A stretch of 64,000 nucleotides of DNA from NCBI RefSeq assembly GCF_042685645.1, contig NZ_JBHUNX010000001.1, positions 4,836,001-4,900,000 of the forward strand. The letters are read 5' to 3'. Positions 1-7,458 of this stretch are shown here, in pieces. Origin of the DNA: Salininema proteolyticum (GTDB taxonomy: Bacteria > Actinomycetota > Actinomycetes > Mycobacteriales > Micromonosporaceae). Position 1 is the first letter of the stretch. Each line of letters begins with the position of its first letter. The notes beneath the pieces are model-generated. The model ran no database searches, was not told where the DNA came from, and saw nothing but the letters and a program-made list of their open reading frames with translations. Position numbers and translations under genes: made by a program.

Positions 1-170
1 TCGTCTTCCAAGTCGGATTGCCGACAAAGACTCGGGTGAACGTGTACCTGAGGAAGAACCGGTGGGGAGAGGACCATTTCGCGGTTCCCATGGTGCTGGA
101 AGAGGAGTCGGCCCGCTTGAGGGACACCACGGAGTCCGTCACGAGGGGCGGACAGGCCCCGAAGTACTGA
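1..170 (+). CDS. C-terminal fragment of an unidentified protein
   Basis: An open frame enters from the left edge (first full codon at base 3) and ends at TGA 168-170, giving the last 55 residues of a protein. The fragment is rich in Arg, Glu and Lys and ends in GGQAPKY. It has no recognisable motif, membrane segment or signal. Codon usage is slightly less GC-biased than in the core genes further right. No function can be assigned from this end alone. Confidence 0.55.
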   Translation, partial: VFQVGLPTKTRVNVYLRKNRWGEDHFAVPMVLEEESARLRDTTESVTRGGQAPKY

Positions 171-325
171 CCGACCCGGTCGGTGAACGCAAGAGTTTCT
201 CTACAAAGAACTGTCCCCGTTGATACGGTCGCCCGTGGCGTTCACTGTGGATCGACGCCATGGCATGTTGCGCGGCCTGCGTGAACGTCCGTGCCATCGA
301 TACGTCGAGACAAAAGGACAGCACA

Positions 326-1093
326 ATGGCAAAACGTATAGGACGGGCGGCCCTCGCTTCGCTCGTTGCGGTCATCGCCGCCGCATTGGGGGCGCAATCG
401 CTGGTGGCGGCGAATCCCGCCCCCGAACAGGCCGCGACGACGGCCCAGACCCGGACGATCGAGTGCGACGGGGCGACCGCCGAAGCGCTCCCGGTCGACC
501 AGGAGGACGTGGTCGACGACACCGAGAAGATCGAGGCCGTGAAGGCCATGATCGAGAGCGACGTGCTCGTTCTCGCCAAGATCGAGGCTGATGACCTGGC
601 CTGGGCCGAGGCCGTGGTCGAGGCGGGCGCCGACGGCGAGGCCGCCGTCATCGTCCCCGCCGCGAAGTTCGAGGACGACCCGTCCGTTCTCGTCGTCACC
701 GTGGACGCGGAGCTGAACCTGGAAGCCACCGTGGAGGTGTACGTCAGCGAAGTGAGCGCGGACCTCTACCTGGTGGACGTCTACCGGGACGGTTCGTCCG
801 TCACCGCGTCCCTGAGCACCGAGATCGGCAGCGACGTGCAGATCGCCGGCTTCAGCTGGGACAAGTTCAAGGAGTGCGTCACCGACTACGGCGCCTCGGC
901 GTTCCTGGTGGCCATGGTCGGCACCGCCTGCGGCATCGGCGGCGCGATCAGCGGCGGAACCGTCTGGGCCCTGTGCGCGGCCGGAGTCCTCGGCTTCGAG
1001 GTCGGCGTGGTCATCGACTGCGTCATCGTGGCGACCAGCAGCGCCACCGCCGAGGGGACGGGCCGCCCGAACGCGGCCGGCCTGCTTGAGTAA
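326..1093 (+). CDS. Secreted protein with glycine-rich four-cysteine hydrophobic tail (bacteriocin-like)
   Basis: 255-residue protein of unknown function, probably exported. I start it at ATG 326 because AAAGGACAG lies just upstream and a signal peptide follows directly (MAKRIGRAAL, then a hydrophobic stretch ending near ...SLVAA); an upstream in-frame start at 260 would bury that signal. Residues about 45-195 are acidic and Val/Ala-rich with no known domain. The last 75 residues contain four cysteines in a hydrophobic, Gly/Ala-rich segment (from KECVTDYGAS through CGIGGAISGG to VVIDCVIVAT). Such a C-terminal module resembles the mature peptide part of halocin-C8-like and other large bacteriocin precursors, but I infer this from composition and cysteine layout only. 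No processing, immunity or ABC exporter gene is recognisable next to it. Alternative: a plain secreted or cell-wall protein with a C-terminal membrane hairpin. Confidence 0.75.
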   Translation: MAKRIGRAALASLVAVIAAALGAQSLVAANPAPEQAATTAQTRTIECDGATAEALPVDQEDVVDDTEKIEAVKAMIESDVLVLAKIEADDLAWAEAVVEAGADGEAAVIVPAAKFEDDPSVLVVTVDAELNLEATVEVYVSEVSADLYLVDVYRDGSSVTASLSTEIGSDVQIAGFSWDKFKECVTDYGASAFLVAMVGTACGIGGAISGGTVWALCAAGVLGFEVGVVIDCVIVATSSATAEGTGRPNAAGLLE

Positions 1094-1210
1094 GCGGAGA
1101 CGCGCGGTTTCGGGGCGAGGGACGACAGCGGATCGACCGTCTTCCGGGCGGCTCCGCCCCGACCGCTCGATGCCTCGGAGAGGGGCGGCCTCCGGGGGCT
1201 CGCTCCGGAT

Positions 1211-1792
1211 TCAAGACGGTTTGGGTTCGGTTCCGAAGCCGCAGGTTTCGCGGACCAGCGCTTCGAGGATCGGATACTCCTCATCGCTGGGCGAGCCCAT
1301 TCCCACGGACGCCGTCACACGCGGTTCCACTGTTCTTTCAGCGGCCCAGGTGGAAACGGTCAATTCCAGGGGCTCCACGGAGGCGAAGGCCCGGTCGCAG
1401 TCGGTGATCAAGTACGACCTGACCACCGTGACCACTTTGTCGGGCTCCACGGTCGCCTCGACACCGGAGTAGAGGGGTTTCATCCCCGGGAACGCTTGGA
1501 CGTCGTCTCTGACGGTCAGGTCGACCCATGTCTCGTTGACGAGGCCGAAGGTCACGTCTAGCTGCGCCCCCTCGACGGGTTCCCCGGAGTCGGAAACCGG
1601 AACGCTATAACTCGTGGTGTAGTCCCCCAATTGCGGACCGATCAGGCCGGTCTGCACACCTGTACCGATGATGAGCCCCAAGGCCACCACGATGGCGCCG
1701 CCGATGAGCACGTGTCGGCGGCGCCGTTTGTCCATGCGGGCCTCGTCGGGATTCAGCTTTGCCCAGGTCTGGTCGCTCAGGTACTGCGTCAT
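1211..1792 (-). CDS. Membrane-anchored hypothetical protein
   Basis: 193-residue protein with one predicted membrane helix at about residues 27-48, flanked by a basic KRRRR stop-transfer cluster, so the C-terminal 140 residues probably face outside. The extracellular part has two cysteines (ITDCDRAF and RETCGFG) that could pair. Start ATG at 1792 has a good GGAGG site. It is divergent from the membrane-protein/GntR unit that starts at 1851; only 58 bp separate the two start codons and an inverted repeat at 1814-1833 lies between them, so common control is plausible. No family recognised. Confidence 0.75.
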   Translation of the reverse strand: MTQYLSDQTWAKLNPDEARMDKRRRRHVLIGGAIVVALGLIIGTGVQTGLIGPQLGDYTTSYSVPVSDSGEPVEGAQLDVTFGLVNETWVDLTVRDDVQAFPGMKPLYSGVEATVEPDKVVTVVRSYLITDCDRAFASVEPLELTVSTWAAERTVEPRVTASVGMGSPSDEEYPILEALVRETCGFGTEPKPS

Positions 1793-1813
1793 CGAAAACC
1801 TCCGAGTACGTAT

Positions 1814-1833
1814 TGTATCATTGCATTAATACA
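1814..1833. promoter_or_regulatory. Inverted repeat, likely GntR (YtrA-type) operator
   Basis: TGTAT (1814-1818) and ATACA (1829-1833) form a perfect inverted repeat separated by 10 bases, with further partial symmetry inside. It lies in the 58-bp space between two divergent starts (1792 leftward, 1851 rightward), 18 bp before the ATG of the operon that encodes a YtrA-like GntR repressor. Operators of TGTA...TACA type are known for YtrA-family regulators; assignment to the regulator at 2645-3013 is inference. Confidence 0.5.
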
Positions 1834-1850
1834 TTGAAGAGGAGGTGCCC

Positions 1851-2648
1851 ATGGGCAACGTCGTAGCGGCAGGCGTCCTGTTCTTGCTGATTCCGCTGTT
1901 GTTGTTCGTGATCGGCTGGCGGTTCTGGGACGGTCTGAACGGACCGGTGGAACGCCGCCGGGTGGAGAAGTTCGCCGAGCGGCAGGACCTCGTCATCACG
2001 CCGGAGAACGGCGGACTGGTCATAGGCTATCTGGCGCGGATCCGCCGATGGAGGGCGATCGGCCTGGCCGTGGGAGTCTGGGCCGCCATCACCGGCGGGT
2101 TCCTCAGCACCGACGGTTATGAGGCGCCGGTCGTGGTCGGGGCCTTCGCCGGATGGCTGTGCGGCGCGGTCGGCGCTGAGCTGGTGGCCTCTCACTCGCC
2201 GGCGGGCGCGCGCCGGAGAGCCGAGCTGGACCGCCGTGGCATCACGGACTACATTCCCGCTCACCACATCGCGTACACGGGGATCGTCGGCTGCTTCGCC
2301 GTGGCAACGTACTTCCTCTCCACGACTTGGACGCTCGGCAGCGGCCTTCCCTTCGCCGAGGGTTTCCTCCTGCCGGTCCTAGGTCTCGTGCTCTGGGCGA
2401 CGGCACTGCACCGCATTCTCCGCCGGCCCAGCCTGGCCGAGACGTCCGACCAGGTGGCGGCCGACCATGCCGTGCGAGGCTACTCCCTGAAAGTCATCAA
2501 CTCCCTGACGTTCGCACTCATGTGCCTGGAATGGTCGGCGAACGTCGATGTCGGCTTCATCATGCTGGCGGGCCTGTTGGGGGCTTGGCTGATGTTCAAG
2601 CACGGGCGCACGGTCTCTCAGCCCGAGTCGGAGCGGGTGGCGGCGTGA
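1851..2648 (+). CDS. Multi-pass membrane protein of unknown function
   Basis: 265 residues with about six or seven hydrophobic segments: an N-terminal helix (residues 5-23), helices near 70-110, a pair near 145-190, and two in the last 60 residues. I start at ATG 1851, preceded by GAGGAGGT at a good distance; a GTG at 1845 falls inside that ribosome site. The stop TGA overlaps the GTG start of the GntR regulator (GTGA at 2645-2648), so the two are translationally coupled. YtrA-type regulators usually control neighbouring membrane or ABC transporter genes, so this is likely the regulated target. No ATPase partner is present and I do not recognise the family. Confidence 0.8.
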   Translation: MGNVVAAGVLFLLIPLLLFVIGWRFWDGLNGPVERRRVEKFAERQDLVITPENGGLVIGYLARIRRWRAIGLAVGVWAAITGGFLSTDGYEAPVVVGAFAGWLCGAVGAELVASHSPAGARRRAELDRRGITDYIPAHHIAYTGIVGCFAVATYFLSTTWTLGSGLPFAEGFLLPVLGLVLWATALHRILRRPSLAETSDQVAADHAVRGYSLKVINSLTFALMCLEWSANVDVGFIMLAGLLGAWLMFKHGRTVSQPESERVAA

Positions 2649-3013
2649 TCGAGGTCGACGCGGCCAGTCCGGTCCCGCCGTACGAGCAGATTCGGAGCCA
2701 GATCGCCCTGTTGATAGACACGGGCGGGTTGGGCGAAGGGCACAGGCTGCCCACGGTGCGGCAGTTGGCCGCCGATCTCGGGCTGGCGCCGAACACCGTG
2801 GCGCGGGCCTATAAAGAACTCGAAGCTCAGGGGTACACGGCGGCGAAGTCCCGGAAGGGGACGACGGTGGTCGGGCCGCAGAACCTGGCGTCGGAACCGT
2901 TTCGCCATGACCTGCAGGTTGAGGCAGACGCCTTCGTGCGGAAGGCTCTGGGGCGCGGGGCGGCGCCGGAGAGCATCGTCGACGCGGTGAGGCGGGCGTT
3001 GCAGCAGGGATGA
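2645..3013 (+). CDS. GntR-family transcriptional regulator, YtrA subfamily
   Basis: 122-residue DNA-binding protein. Residues 1-75 form the GntR winged helix: PPYEQIRSQIALLI, then GHRLPTVRQLAADLGLAPNT and RAYKELEAQGY. The C-terminal part is short (about 45 residues), too small for a FadR or HutC effector domain, which is the hallmark of the YtrA subfamily. Start is GTG 2645 overlapping the upstream stop, since the frame further upstream reads as a shadow of the membrane gene. It probably represses its own operon through the inverted repeat at 1814-1833. Confidence 0.88.
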   Translation: MIEVDAASPVPPYEQIRSQIALLIDTGGLGEGHRLPTVRQLAADLGLAPNTVARAYKELEAQGYTAAKSRKGTTVVGPQNLASEPFRHDLQVEADAFVRKALGRGAAPESIVDAVRRALQQG

Positions 3014-3014
3014 A

Positions 3015-3046
3015 GGGGCTCCTCGCGTGTCGGTGCGAGAAGCCCC
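3015..3046 (+). terminator. Hairpin terminator after the GntR operon
   Basis: GGGGCTcCTCGC (3015-3026) pairs with GCGAGaAGCCCC (3035-3046) across an 8-nt loop, directly after the regulator's stop at 3013. No long T run follows, as is common in high-GC actinobacteria. Confidence 0.6.
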
Positions 3047-3066
3047 GGTCCGAGTCGCCGCGATGA

Positions 3067-3426
3067 TCAGGGATCGGTGTCGCCGTCGCTGTTCCAGCCG
3101 CGGTCACCGAGGCGGGTCCTGGTGTCGGCGCCCGTGTACGGCCTGACGGCGAGCGCGATCTTGTCGCAGAGGCGGACCTTCCAGTCGGGAACGCTCAGGA
3201 ACCGTTCGTGGAGTTCGGCGGAGTAGATGGTGATTCTGGGCGAGTGGCGGTGTCGGCAATCGGCGATGACCGCCGGCGGCCGTTTTTCGACCGGCCGGTT
3301 GCCGGGGTCGGGCGTGAAGAGGTAGACGCCGCCCGTGGCGGGGTGGAGCCGGAGGCGGAGCTCTTGTCCGGCGTGGGTGATGGTCCCGAGGTCGGTGGTG
3401 TCGGGCGGCATGTAAGCGTTGGTCAT
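3067..3426 (-). CDS. Small hypothetical protein, possible paralogue of the upstream overlapping gene
   Basis: 119 residues, no signal or membrane segment. Composition is balanced (DLGTITHAGQELRLRL, then VYLFTPDPGNRP, ITIYSAELHERF), so it reads as a real gene. Its pattern (LGTITHAG...LRLR...G-V-TPDPG) resembles the middle of the gene upstream (FGAVHYCG...FDIR...VVITAEPG), suggesting tandem duplication. The start ATG 3424-3426 lies inside the upstream frame, which stays open to 3104, so either the two overlap by over 300 nt or a frameshift joins them. It is the last of three leftward genes (4362 to 3067). Function unknown. Confidence 0.6.
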   Translation of the reverse strand: MTNAYMPPDTTDLGTITHAGQELRLRLHPATGGVYLFTPDPGNRPVEKRPPAVIADCRHRHSPRITIYSAELHERFLSVPDWKVRLCDKIALAVRPYTGADTRTRLGDRGWNSDGDTDP

Positions 3427-4033
3427 AACGTTGTCCGTTCATTTCATCCGTGAAGCGTTGGGGGAGCGGGCGGTTGTGGACGGCGTGTTCGATGACGGCT
3501 CGGAACCGCTGTTCGAGCCAGTGTTGGTGGCGGGTGCCGTTGGTGATGAGCGCGTGCCGGGCAGGGGTGTCGGTCCAGTGGACGGTTCCGGCGCGGCGGG
3601 AGTCCCAGTCGAGAGTGGCCAGGTGTGCGGACTGTCGGCCGGGTTCGGCGGTGATGACGACGGCGGTGGTGGGTCCGGCGGCGCGGATGTCGAAACGGCG
3701 GCCGCAGTAGTGGACCGCTCCGAACCGTGGTCCGTCGAGCCGTAGCGGGAGCCGCCACTGCGACGAGCGACGGTGTGGCGAGGGCGGGTGCGTTCGTGCA
3801 CGGACTGGAGCGACCGCGCCGGCAGCACGCGTGGAAGCGGCGTTCGTCGTGGTAGTAGCGGTGTTCATCGCCGTAGCCGGCACTGCCGCCGTGGCCATGA
3901 CACCGGCCGTGGCCGATCCGGCGGCGCCGGCCGTGGTCGCTGTGGTGGGCCGATACGGGGGTCCGGCGATGACGGCGACACAGGCGATGAACAGGACCGC
4001 GATGGTGGCGATGGCGATGAGTTCGGGGTTCAT
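3104..4033 (-). CDS. Hypothetical membrane-anchored protein; 3' part overlaps next gene out of frame
   Basis: The frame runs 309 codons. Residues 1-25 (MNPELIAIATIAVLFIACVAV) are a signal anchor, residues 26-90 an Ala/Thr/Arg-rich linker, and about 100-195 a compact soluble region (FGAVHYCGRRFDIR, VVITAEPG, TVHWTDTPARHALI, HWLEQRFRAVIEHAV). After about residue 198 composition turns into Arg/Pro/His-rich shadow coding because the better-looking gene 3067-3426 occupies another frame there. The real protein probably ends near 3430, implying a sequencing or natural frameshift, or an unusually long overlap. Its start ATG overlaps the stop of the gene upstream (4030-4033), so translation is coupled. 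Function unknown. Confidence 0.5.
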   Translation of the reverse strand: MNPELIAIATIAVLFIACVAVIAGPPYRPTTATTAGAAGSATAGVMATAAVPATAMNTATTTTNAASTRAAGAVAPVRARTHPPSPHRRSSQWRLPLRLDGPRFGAVHYCGRRFDIRAAGPTTAVVITAEPGRQSAHLATLDWDSRRAGTVHWTDTPARHALITNGTRHQHWLEQRFRAVIEHAVHNRPLPQRFTDEMNGQRYDQRLHAARHHRPRDHHPRRTRAPPPAPPRHGRRLPLHARPRQPAGRKTAAGGHRRLPTPPLAQNHHLLRRTPRTVPERSRLEGPPLRQDRARRQAVHGRRHQDPPR

Positions 4034-4362
4034 GCGCTACCGCCCCACTGGCGCGGCTGTTGTTCCTGCGCCCTGTGGTCGGTGACGGGGTCGTGGTGGC
4101 GTTGCCTGGTGCGTGCGGCCAGCTCTTCGGCGGCGTTGCGTTCTAGGAGGTCGATGGCCGCGGCGGCGAGTGCTTCTCGGCGGATGTGTTCGAGGTCGTC
4201 GGGGTGGAGGGACCAGCCGCTGCAGAGGCGGATCCAGCCGTCGATGTGGACGATGCCGGCGAGTTCGAAATCGATGACGATCCAGACGATGCGTTTGGTG
4301 CTGCGTCGGACGATGGCGACGGTCTTGTCGCCCAGGGGGAGTTTCCTCAAGATCGTGGGCAT
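4030..4362 (-). CDS. Small hypothetical protein, first gene of a three-gene leftward unit
   Basis: 110 residues, cytoplasmic by appearance. The N-terminal half is beta-rich (ILRKLPLGDKTVAIVRR, IVWIVIDFELAGIVHIDGWI) and the second half is helical with many Ala, Glu and Arg (LEHIRREALAAAAIDLLERN). A GGGAGAAAGGG ribosome site precedes ATG 4362. Its stop overlaps the next start. The three small genes have no recognisable relatives; overlap, small size and the structured DNA upstream suggest an accessory cassette, but that is inference. Confidence 0.6.
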   Translation of the reverse strand: MPTILRKLPLGDKTVAIVRRSTKRIVWIVIDFELAGIVHIDGWIRLCSGWSLHPDDLEHIRREALAAAAIDLLERNAAEELAARTRQRHHDPVTDHRAQEQQPRQWGGSA

Positions 4363-4859
4363 GGTGCTGCGCCCTTTCTCCCTGCGTATTTCGGGCAGGG
4401 GAGTCTAAGGTCTTGTGCTCAGGAAGCGCGTATATAGCGCTGTGTAGACACGGCGGGCTGAAGCGCCGTGGGAAATGGGTTTCAGGCTGGAATTACGCCT
4501 GGAAGTGCACTAGGATCGTTAGTGCGACAACCTCCCTTCAGGGTAGTTGTTTTGGGAGGCGGCTTGCCAGATGTAGTTGCTAGCTAGTGCTGGCAAGCCG
4601 CTGACACAGGAGAACTGGATATTCCCACGTGACCCCGGGCAGCCATCGGGACTGCTCGGCATCTTCCATGTTCTGGATTCAGTCGTGGAATGTCAACGAC
4701 ATCATTCGCGTGTCGGCGAAAGCGTCTATTGCGAAGCCGAGAAAGGCAGTTGCGCGGTGGGAAAGTAATTGACCGAAGAACAAACGCATTCCGCAATCAC
4801 TTCGCGTTAGCCTCTGTTCGATCGCACCTTGCATTTCTTATTCAGAGGAGCCGAATTCC
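4363..4859. other. 497-bp intergenic region with a cluster of inverted repeats
   Basis: No convincing gene. It must hold the leftward promoter for the gene at 4362 and the rightward one for 4860. A tight group of inverted repeats sits at 4507-4601. The right half (4605-4840) is less GC-rich than its surroundings and shows no clear signal beyond a possible TTGACC box at 4769. Confidence 0.6.
4507..4601. repeat. Cluster of four inverted repeats in 95 bp
   Basis: Four pairings can be drawn. GCACTA (4507-4512) pairs with TAGTGC (4520-4525). ACAAC (4527-4531) with inner CCCT pairs with AGGG and GTTGT (4546-4550), followed by TTTT. CCTCCC (4531-4536) can instead pair with GGGAGG (4554-4559). GCGGCTTGCCAG (4559-4570) pairs perfectly with CTGGCAAGCCGC (4590-4601) around a 19-nt loop. 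The second and third are mutually exclusive, as in attenuators. It may be a terminator group, a structured leader, or a recombination or transfer site. Confidence 0.6.
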
Positions 4860-5414
4860 GTGCGCAAACTCGTTTCCTTCATCGGCATCAGTCTCGACGG
4901 GTACTACAAAGGCCCGGACGGCCAGTTCGACTTCGCCAATGTCGACCAGGAGTTCTACGACTTCTCCAACCGGCAGGACGCCCACATAGACACCCTTATG
5001 TTCGGCCGGGAGACGTACGAGCTCATGGCGTCCCACTGGCCGACTGCGACCGCGACCGAGAACGACCCCGAGGTCATCGAGTTCATGAACGGCGTCGATA
5101 AGATAGCGGTCTCCACCACGCTGGAGAAGGTGGAATGGAATAACACCACTCTCGTGCGAGGCGACATCGCCTCCAAAGTAGCGGAGCTCAAGGAGCAGGA
5201 GGGTAAGGAGATCGCGATGTTCGGCAGCGTGCAATTGACCGCGAGTCTGCTCGAACGCGGCTTGGTCGACGAACTGCGAGTGATGGTGTTCCCGGTGGTC
5301 CTGGGGGAAGGCGTTTCGCTGTTCGCGACGCTTGAAGAGCGCCTGCCACTGGAACTGTTGCGGACCACGACCTTCCGGTCCGGCAACGTCCTGCTCGTCT
5401 ACCGTCCCGTATGA
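4860..5414 (+). CDS. Dihydrofolate reductase-fold protein (RibD C-terminal family)
   Basis: 184-residue cytoplasmic protein of the RibD_C/DHFR-like superfamily, probably an NAD(P)H-dependent reductase of unknown substrate. Visible marks are the N-terminal strand and loop LVSFIGISLDGYYKGPDG, the conserved FGRETYELMASHWP, and the C-terminal MFGSVQLTASLLERGLVDELRV followed by FPVVLGEGVSLF, which forms the dinucleotide pocket. The start is GTG 4860 behind AGAGGAG. A second member of the family is at 38256-38816. It stands alone and no riboflavin gene is near, so a role in riboflavin synthesis is unlikely. Confidence 0.88.
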   Translation: MRKLVSFIGISLDGYYKGPDGQFDFANVDQEFYDFSNRQDAHIDTLMFGRETYELMASHWPTATATENDPEVIEFMNGVDKIAVSTTLEKVEWNNTTLVRGDIASKVAELKEQEGKEIAMFGSVQLTASLLERGLVDELRVMVFPVVLGEGVSLFATLEERLPLELLRTTTFRSGNVLLVYRPV

Positions 5415-5626
5415 ACAGCATCCGAGCAATCGTTCACCATGCCGGGCTCCAGGGGGTCCGTTCGAAGACCGGGAACTGGTGAACACCTTTCGAAAGGGCA
5501 ACGCCGAGGATGGCCGGCGGACTGCGTCCGACCCGCCGTGTTCCCGGTGTCGACTCATTCGGACTACACTCGACCACCTGCCCTATACCACTCCCCACGC
5601 GATACCGTGAGTCGAAGGTGAACACC

Positions 5627-6526
5627 ATGACCGTCTTGACGCGAACGATCGGCACCGGCGAGGACCAGCTAGCGCGTATGCGAGAACTAGCCACTCGGCT
5701 GTGGAGCTGGTCCAGCAGATGGCATCCCGGCGAGCTTGCCGCCTTCTGGTGGGAACGCGGCGGCCCGCTGGAGGAATGGAGGATTTCCACCTGGCAGAGA
5801 AACGACGTCACCGTGGGATGGGCCTGGTCTAAATCTCCCGGACGACTCGATGTGCAAGTGGACCCCGCACATCCCGAACTCACCGACCTTATCCTTGACT
5901 GGTTTGAAGACAGCCCAGTTGGTCGTCCCCGGACGGTCGTCACCGTGCTGGAAGCCGAGTCGTCATTGATCCGTGCATTCGAGGAGAGGGGCTTCGCCGT
6001 GGATCCCGCGGGCCCCTACTTCGCTCATCTACGGCTCGACCTCTCCGATCTGGCCGGGGAGGCGACGGCGGTGGGCGAATTCAAAGCCCGGCCGGTACGC
6101 GGCCTCTCCGACGCGGAGAAGCGAGCGGACCTGCACCGTGCCGTGTTCGGTGGGGACCGCCGAGGCGGAGAAGTCAACTCCCGAGCCTATCGTTCGCTCA
6201 TGGGAGACGAGCAGTACCGCCGCGGCCTCGACTGGCTGGTCGAGTCCGCCGACGGGACTCCCGCCGCGTACTGTCTGGCCTGGTTGGATCCGGTGAACGC
6301 TGTGGCCGCACTCGAACCCGTCGGCACGGACCCGCGGTATCGCCGCCGGGGCCTGGCTCGCCTCGCGATGCTGGGGGCTCTCCGCGCCGCCAGAGATGAA
6401 GGAGCCGAATATGTCCGAGTGTGCGCTCGCGGGGACGACGGATACACCGCTGCGAAAGCTTTGTACGAGGATCTCGGCTTCCGGTGCTATGCACGCAATG
6501 TCAAGCTGGTCCGAGATGCGGCTTAG
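5627..6526 (+). CDS. GNAT-family N-acetyltransferase
   Basis: 299 residues. The C-terminal half carries the GNAT acetyl-CoA motif (ALEPVGTDPRYRRRGLARLA, about residues 226-245) followed by YVRVCARGDDGYTAAKALYEDLGF, the typical beta5-alpha4 end of the fold. The N-terminal 150 residues probably form a second, degenerate GNAT domain (TVGWAWSKSPGRLDVQVDP, then VVTVLEAESSLIRAFEERGF). The start is ATG 5627, behind GAAGGTGA; the frame upstream is open to 5510 but without a ribosome site. Substrate cannot be inferred. It stands alone, followed by a convergent flavodoxin gene. Confidence 0.85.
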   Translation: MTVLTRTIGTGEDQLARMRELATRLWSWSSRWHPGELAAFWWERGGPLEEWRISTWQRNDVTVGWAWSKSPGRLDVQVDPAHPELTDLILDWFEDSPVGRPRTVVTVLEAESSLIRAFEERGFAVDPAGPYFAHLRLDLSDLAGEATAVGEFKARPVRGLSDAEKRADLHRAVFGGDRRGGEVNSRAYRSLMGDEQYRRGLDWLVESADGTPAAYCLAWLDPVNAVAALEPVGTDPRYRRRGLARLAMLGALRAARDEGAEYVRVCARGDDGYTAAKALYEDLGFRCYARNVKLVRDAA

Positions 6527-6638
6527 GCTGTGTTCGGGAAGCGGGACCTCAGCCGACGTTGACTTCGCGACGAGGTGCGGCGGTCGTCGATACAGGCATG
6601 GCCGACTCCGAAGAGAATCCTGGTCGGAATCGATTCGG

Positions 6639-7106
6639 TCAGGAGGAGGAATGTTCTCGGAGGTTCGCCGCGAACTCGCGTGCCCCCGCGATGTCCTGCT
6701 CGTCAGGGCGTCCCCTTCTGACACCGCCGACGAGCTTGAACGGCAGCGAGGTGTCGAACCCCCGGCATTGGTAGGCGTCGCGAACGTCGAAGCCCTTCCG
6801 TTCGAGCAGGCGACGGAGGGAGCGAGTGTAGCGCCGGAACGGCGGCTCGGAGAAACCGCTGGTGGCGAAGATGAAGGCCCTGCCCCGCCGCGTGATAGGC
6901 AGGCTCCGGACCAGTCGGAGCAACTGCGGATGGAACCTCTGGTAGTAGATTCCCGATCCGAATCCGACGAGGTCGCAGGACTCGAGGTCTTCGACGCGGA
7001 CCTGGGCAGGGCTCAGGACGGGGGCGTCCAAGACCTCGCTCATGGCGTCGGCGACCTTCTTTGTGTTGCCGTGGGAGACGGAGGCGCACACGATGATCGA
7101 CTTCAT
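6639..7106 (-). CDS. Flavodoxin-family protein
   Basis: 155-residue FMN-binding electron carrier or menaquinone-dependent oxidoreductase-like protein. The phosphate-binding loop is ASVSHGNTKKVADAM (residues 8-22), close to the T/S-x-T-G-N-T flavodoxin signature with His in place of the usual Gly neighbour. GFGSGIYYQRFHPQLLRL (about 48-65) is the second flavin loop, and FIFATSGF the third. Length fits short-chain flavodoxins. It is monocistronic; a redox partner is not visible nearby. Confidence 0.85.
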   Translation of the reverse strand: MKSIIVCASVSHGNTKKVADAMSEVLDAPVLSPAQVRVEDLESCDLVGFGSGIYYQRFHPQLLRLVRSLPITRRGRAFIFATSGFSEPPFRRYTRSLRRLLERKGFDVRDAYQCRGFDTSLPFKLVGGVRRGRPDEQDIAGAREFAANLREHSSS

Positions 7107-7458
7107 CGGACGTTCCTTTCATGCCGGTGGACGGCCGTGGAGGTGCGTATCGGTGCCTTGACCGGACAGGGCCGAATTTGCTGACACCTCTCGCGCGGCA
7201 CTGGGCGGCGCGCGTTTCCTGGATGCCGACGACGGTCGGCACTCTCGTGTACCCGGCAATTGGCGGGTTGGCGAATGCGGTACTCCGCAGTTGGAAGTGA
7301 CGGGGGACGGACGTTGTGCTCGCGGCGCGGACGGTCGGCCAGTGGACTGTCCAATAGGGTGAAACCGTCTCTTCTAGTCCTATTCGGAGTTAGAGTCTGT
7401 CGGTAAAGCGCCGTCGTGAAGCGGGTCGGCGCACCGACGATTCCAGGCAAGGGGCACC
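7107..7458. other. 352-bp intergenic region between divergent genes
   Basis: No gene. It separates the divergent flavodoxin (leftward from 7106) and the protease (rightward from 7459) and must hold both promoters. AT-richer DNA at about 7355-7400 is the likely protease promoter area. No strong repeat or operator is seen. Confidence 0.5.

Noticed and set aside
4577..4768. Small plus-strand open frame starting inside the inverted-repeat cluster
   Set aside because: No ribosome site, no coding bias, and it begins in a hairpin loop.
6396..7184. Plus-strand open frame opposite the flavodoxin gene
   Set aside because: No family features; the minus strand has a clear flavodoxin FMN loop.
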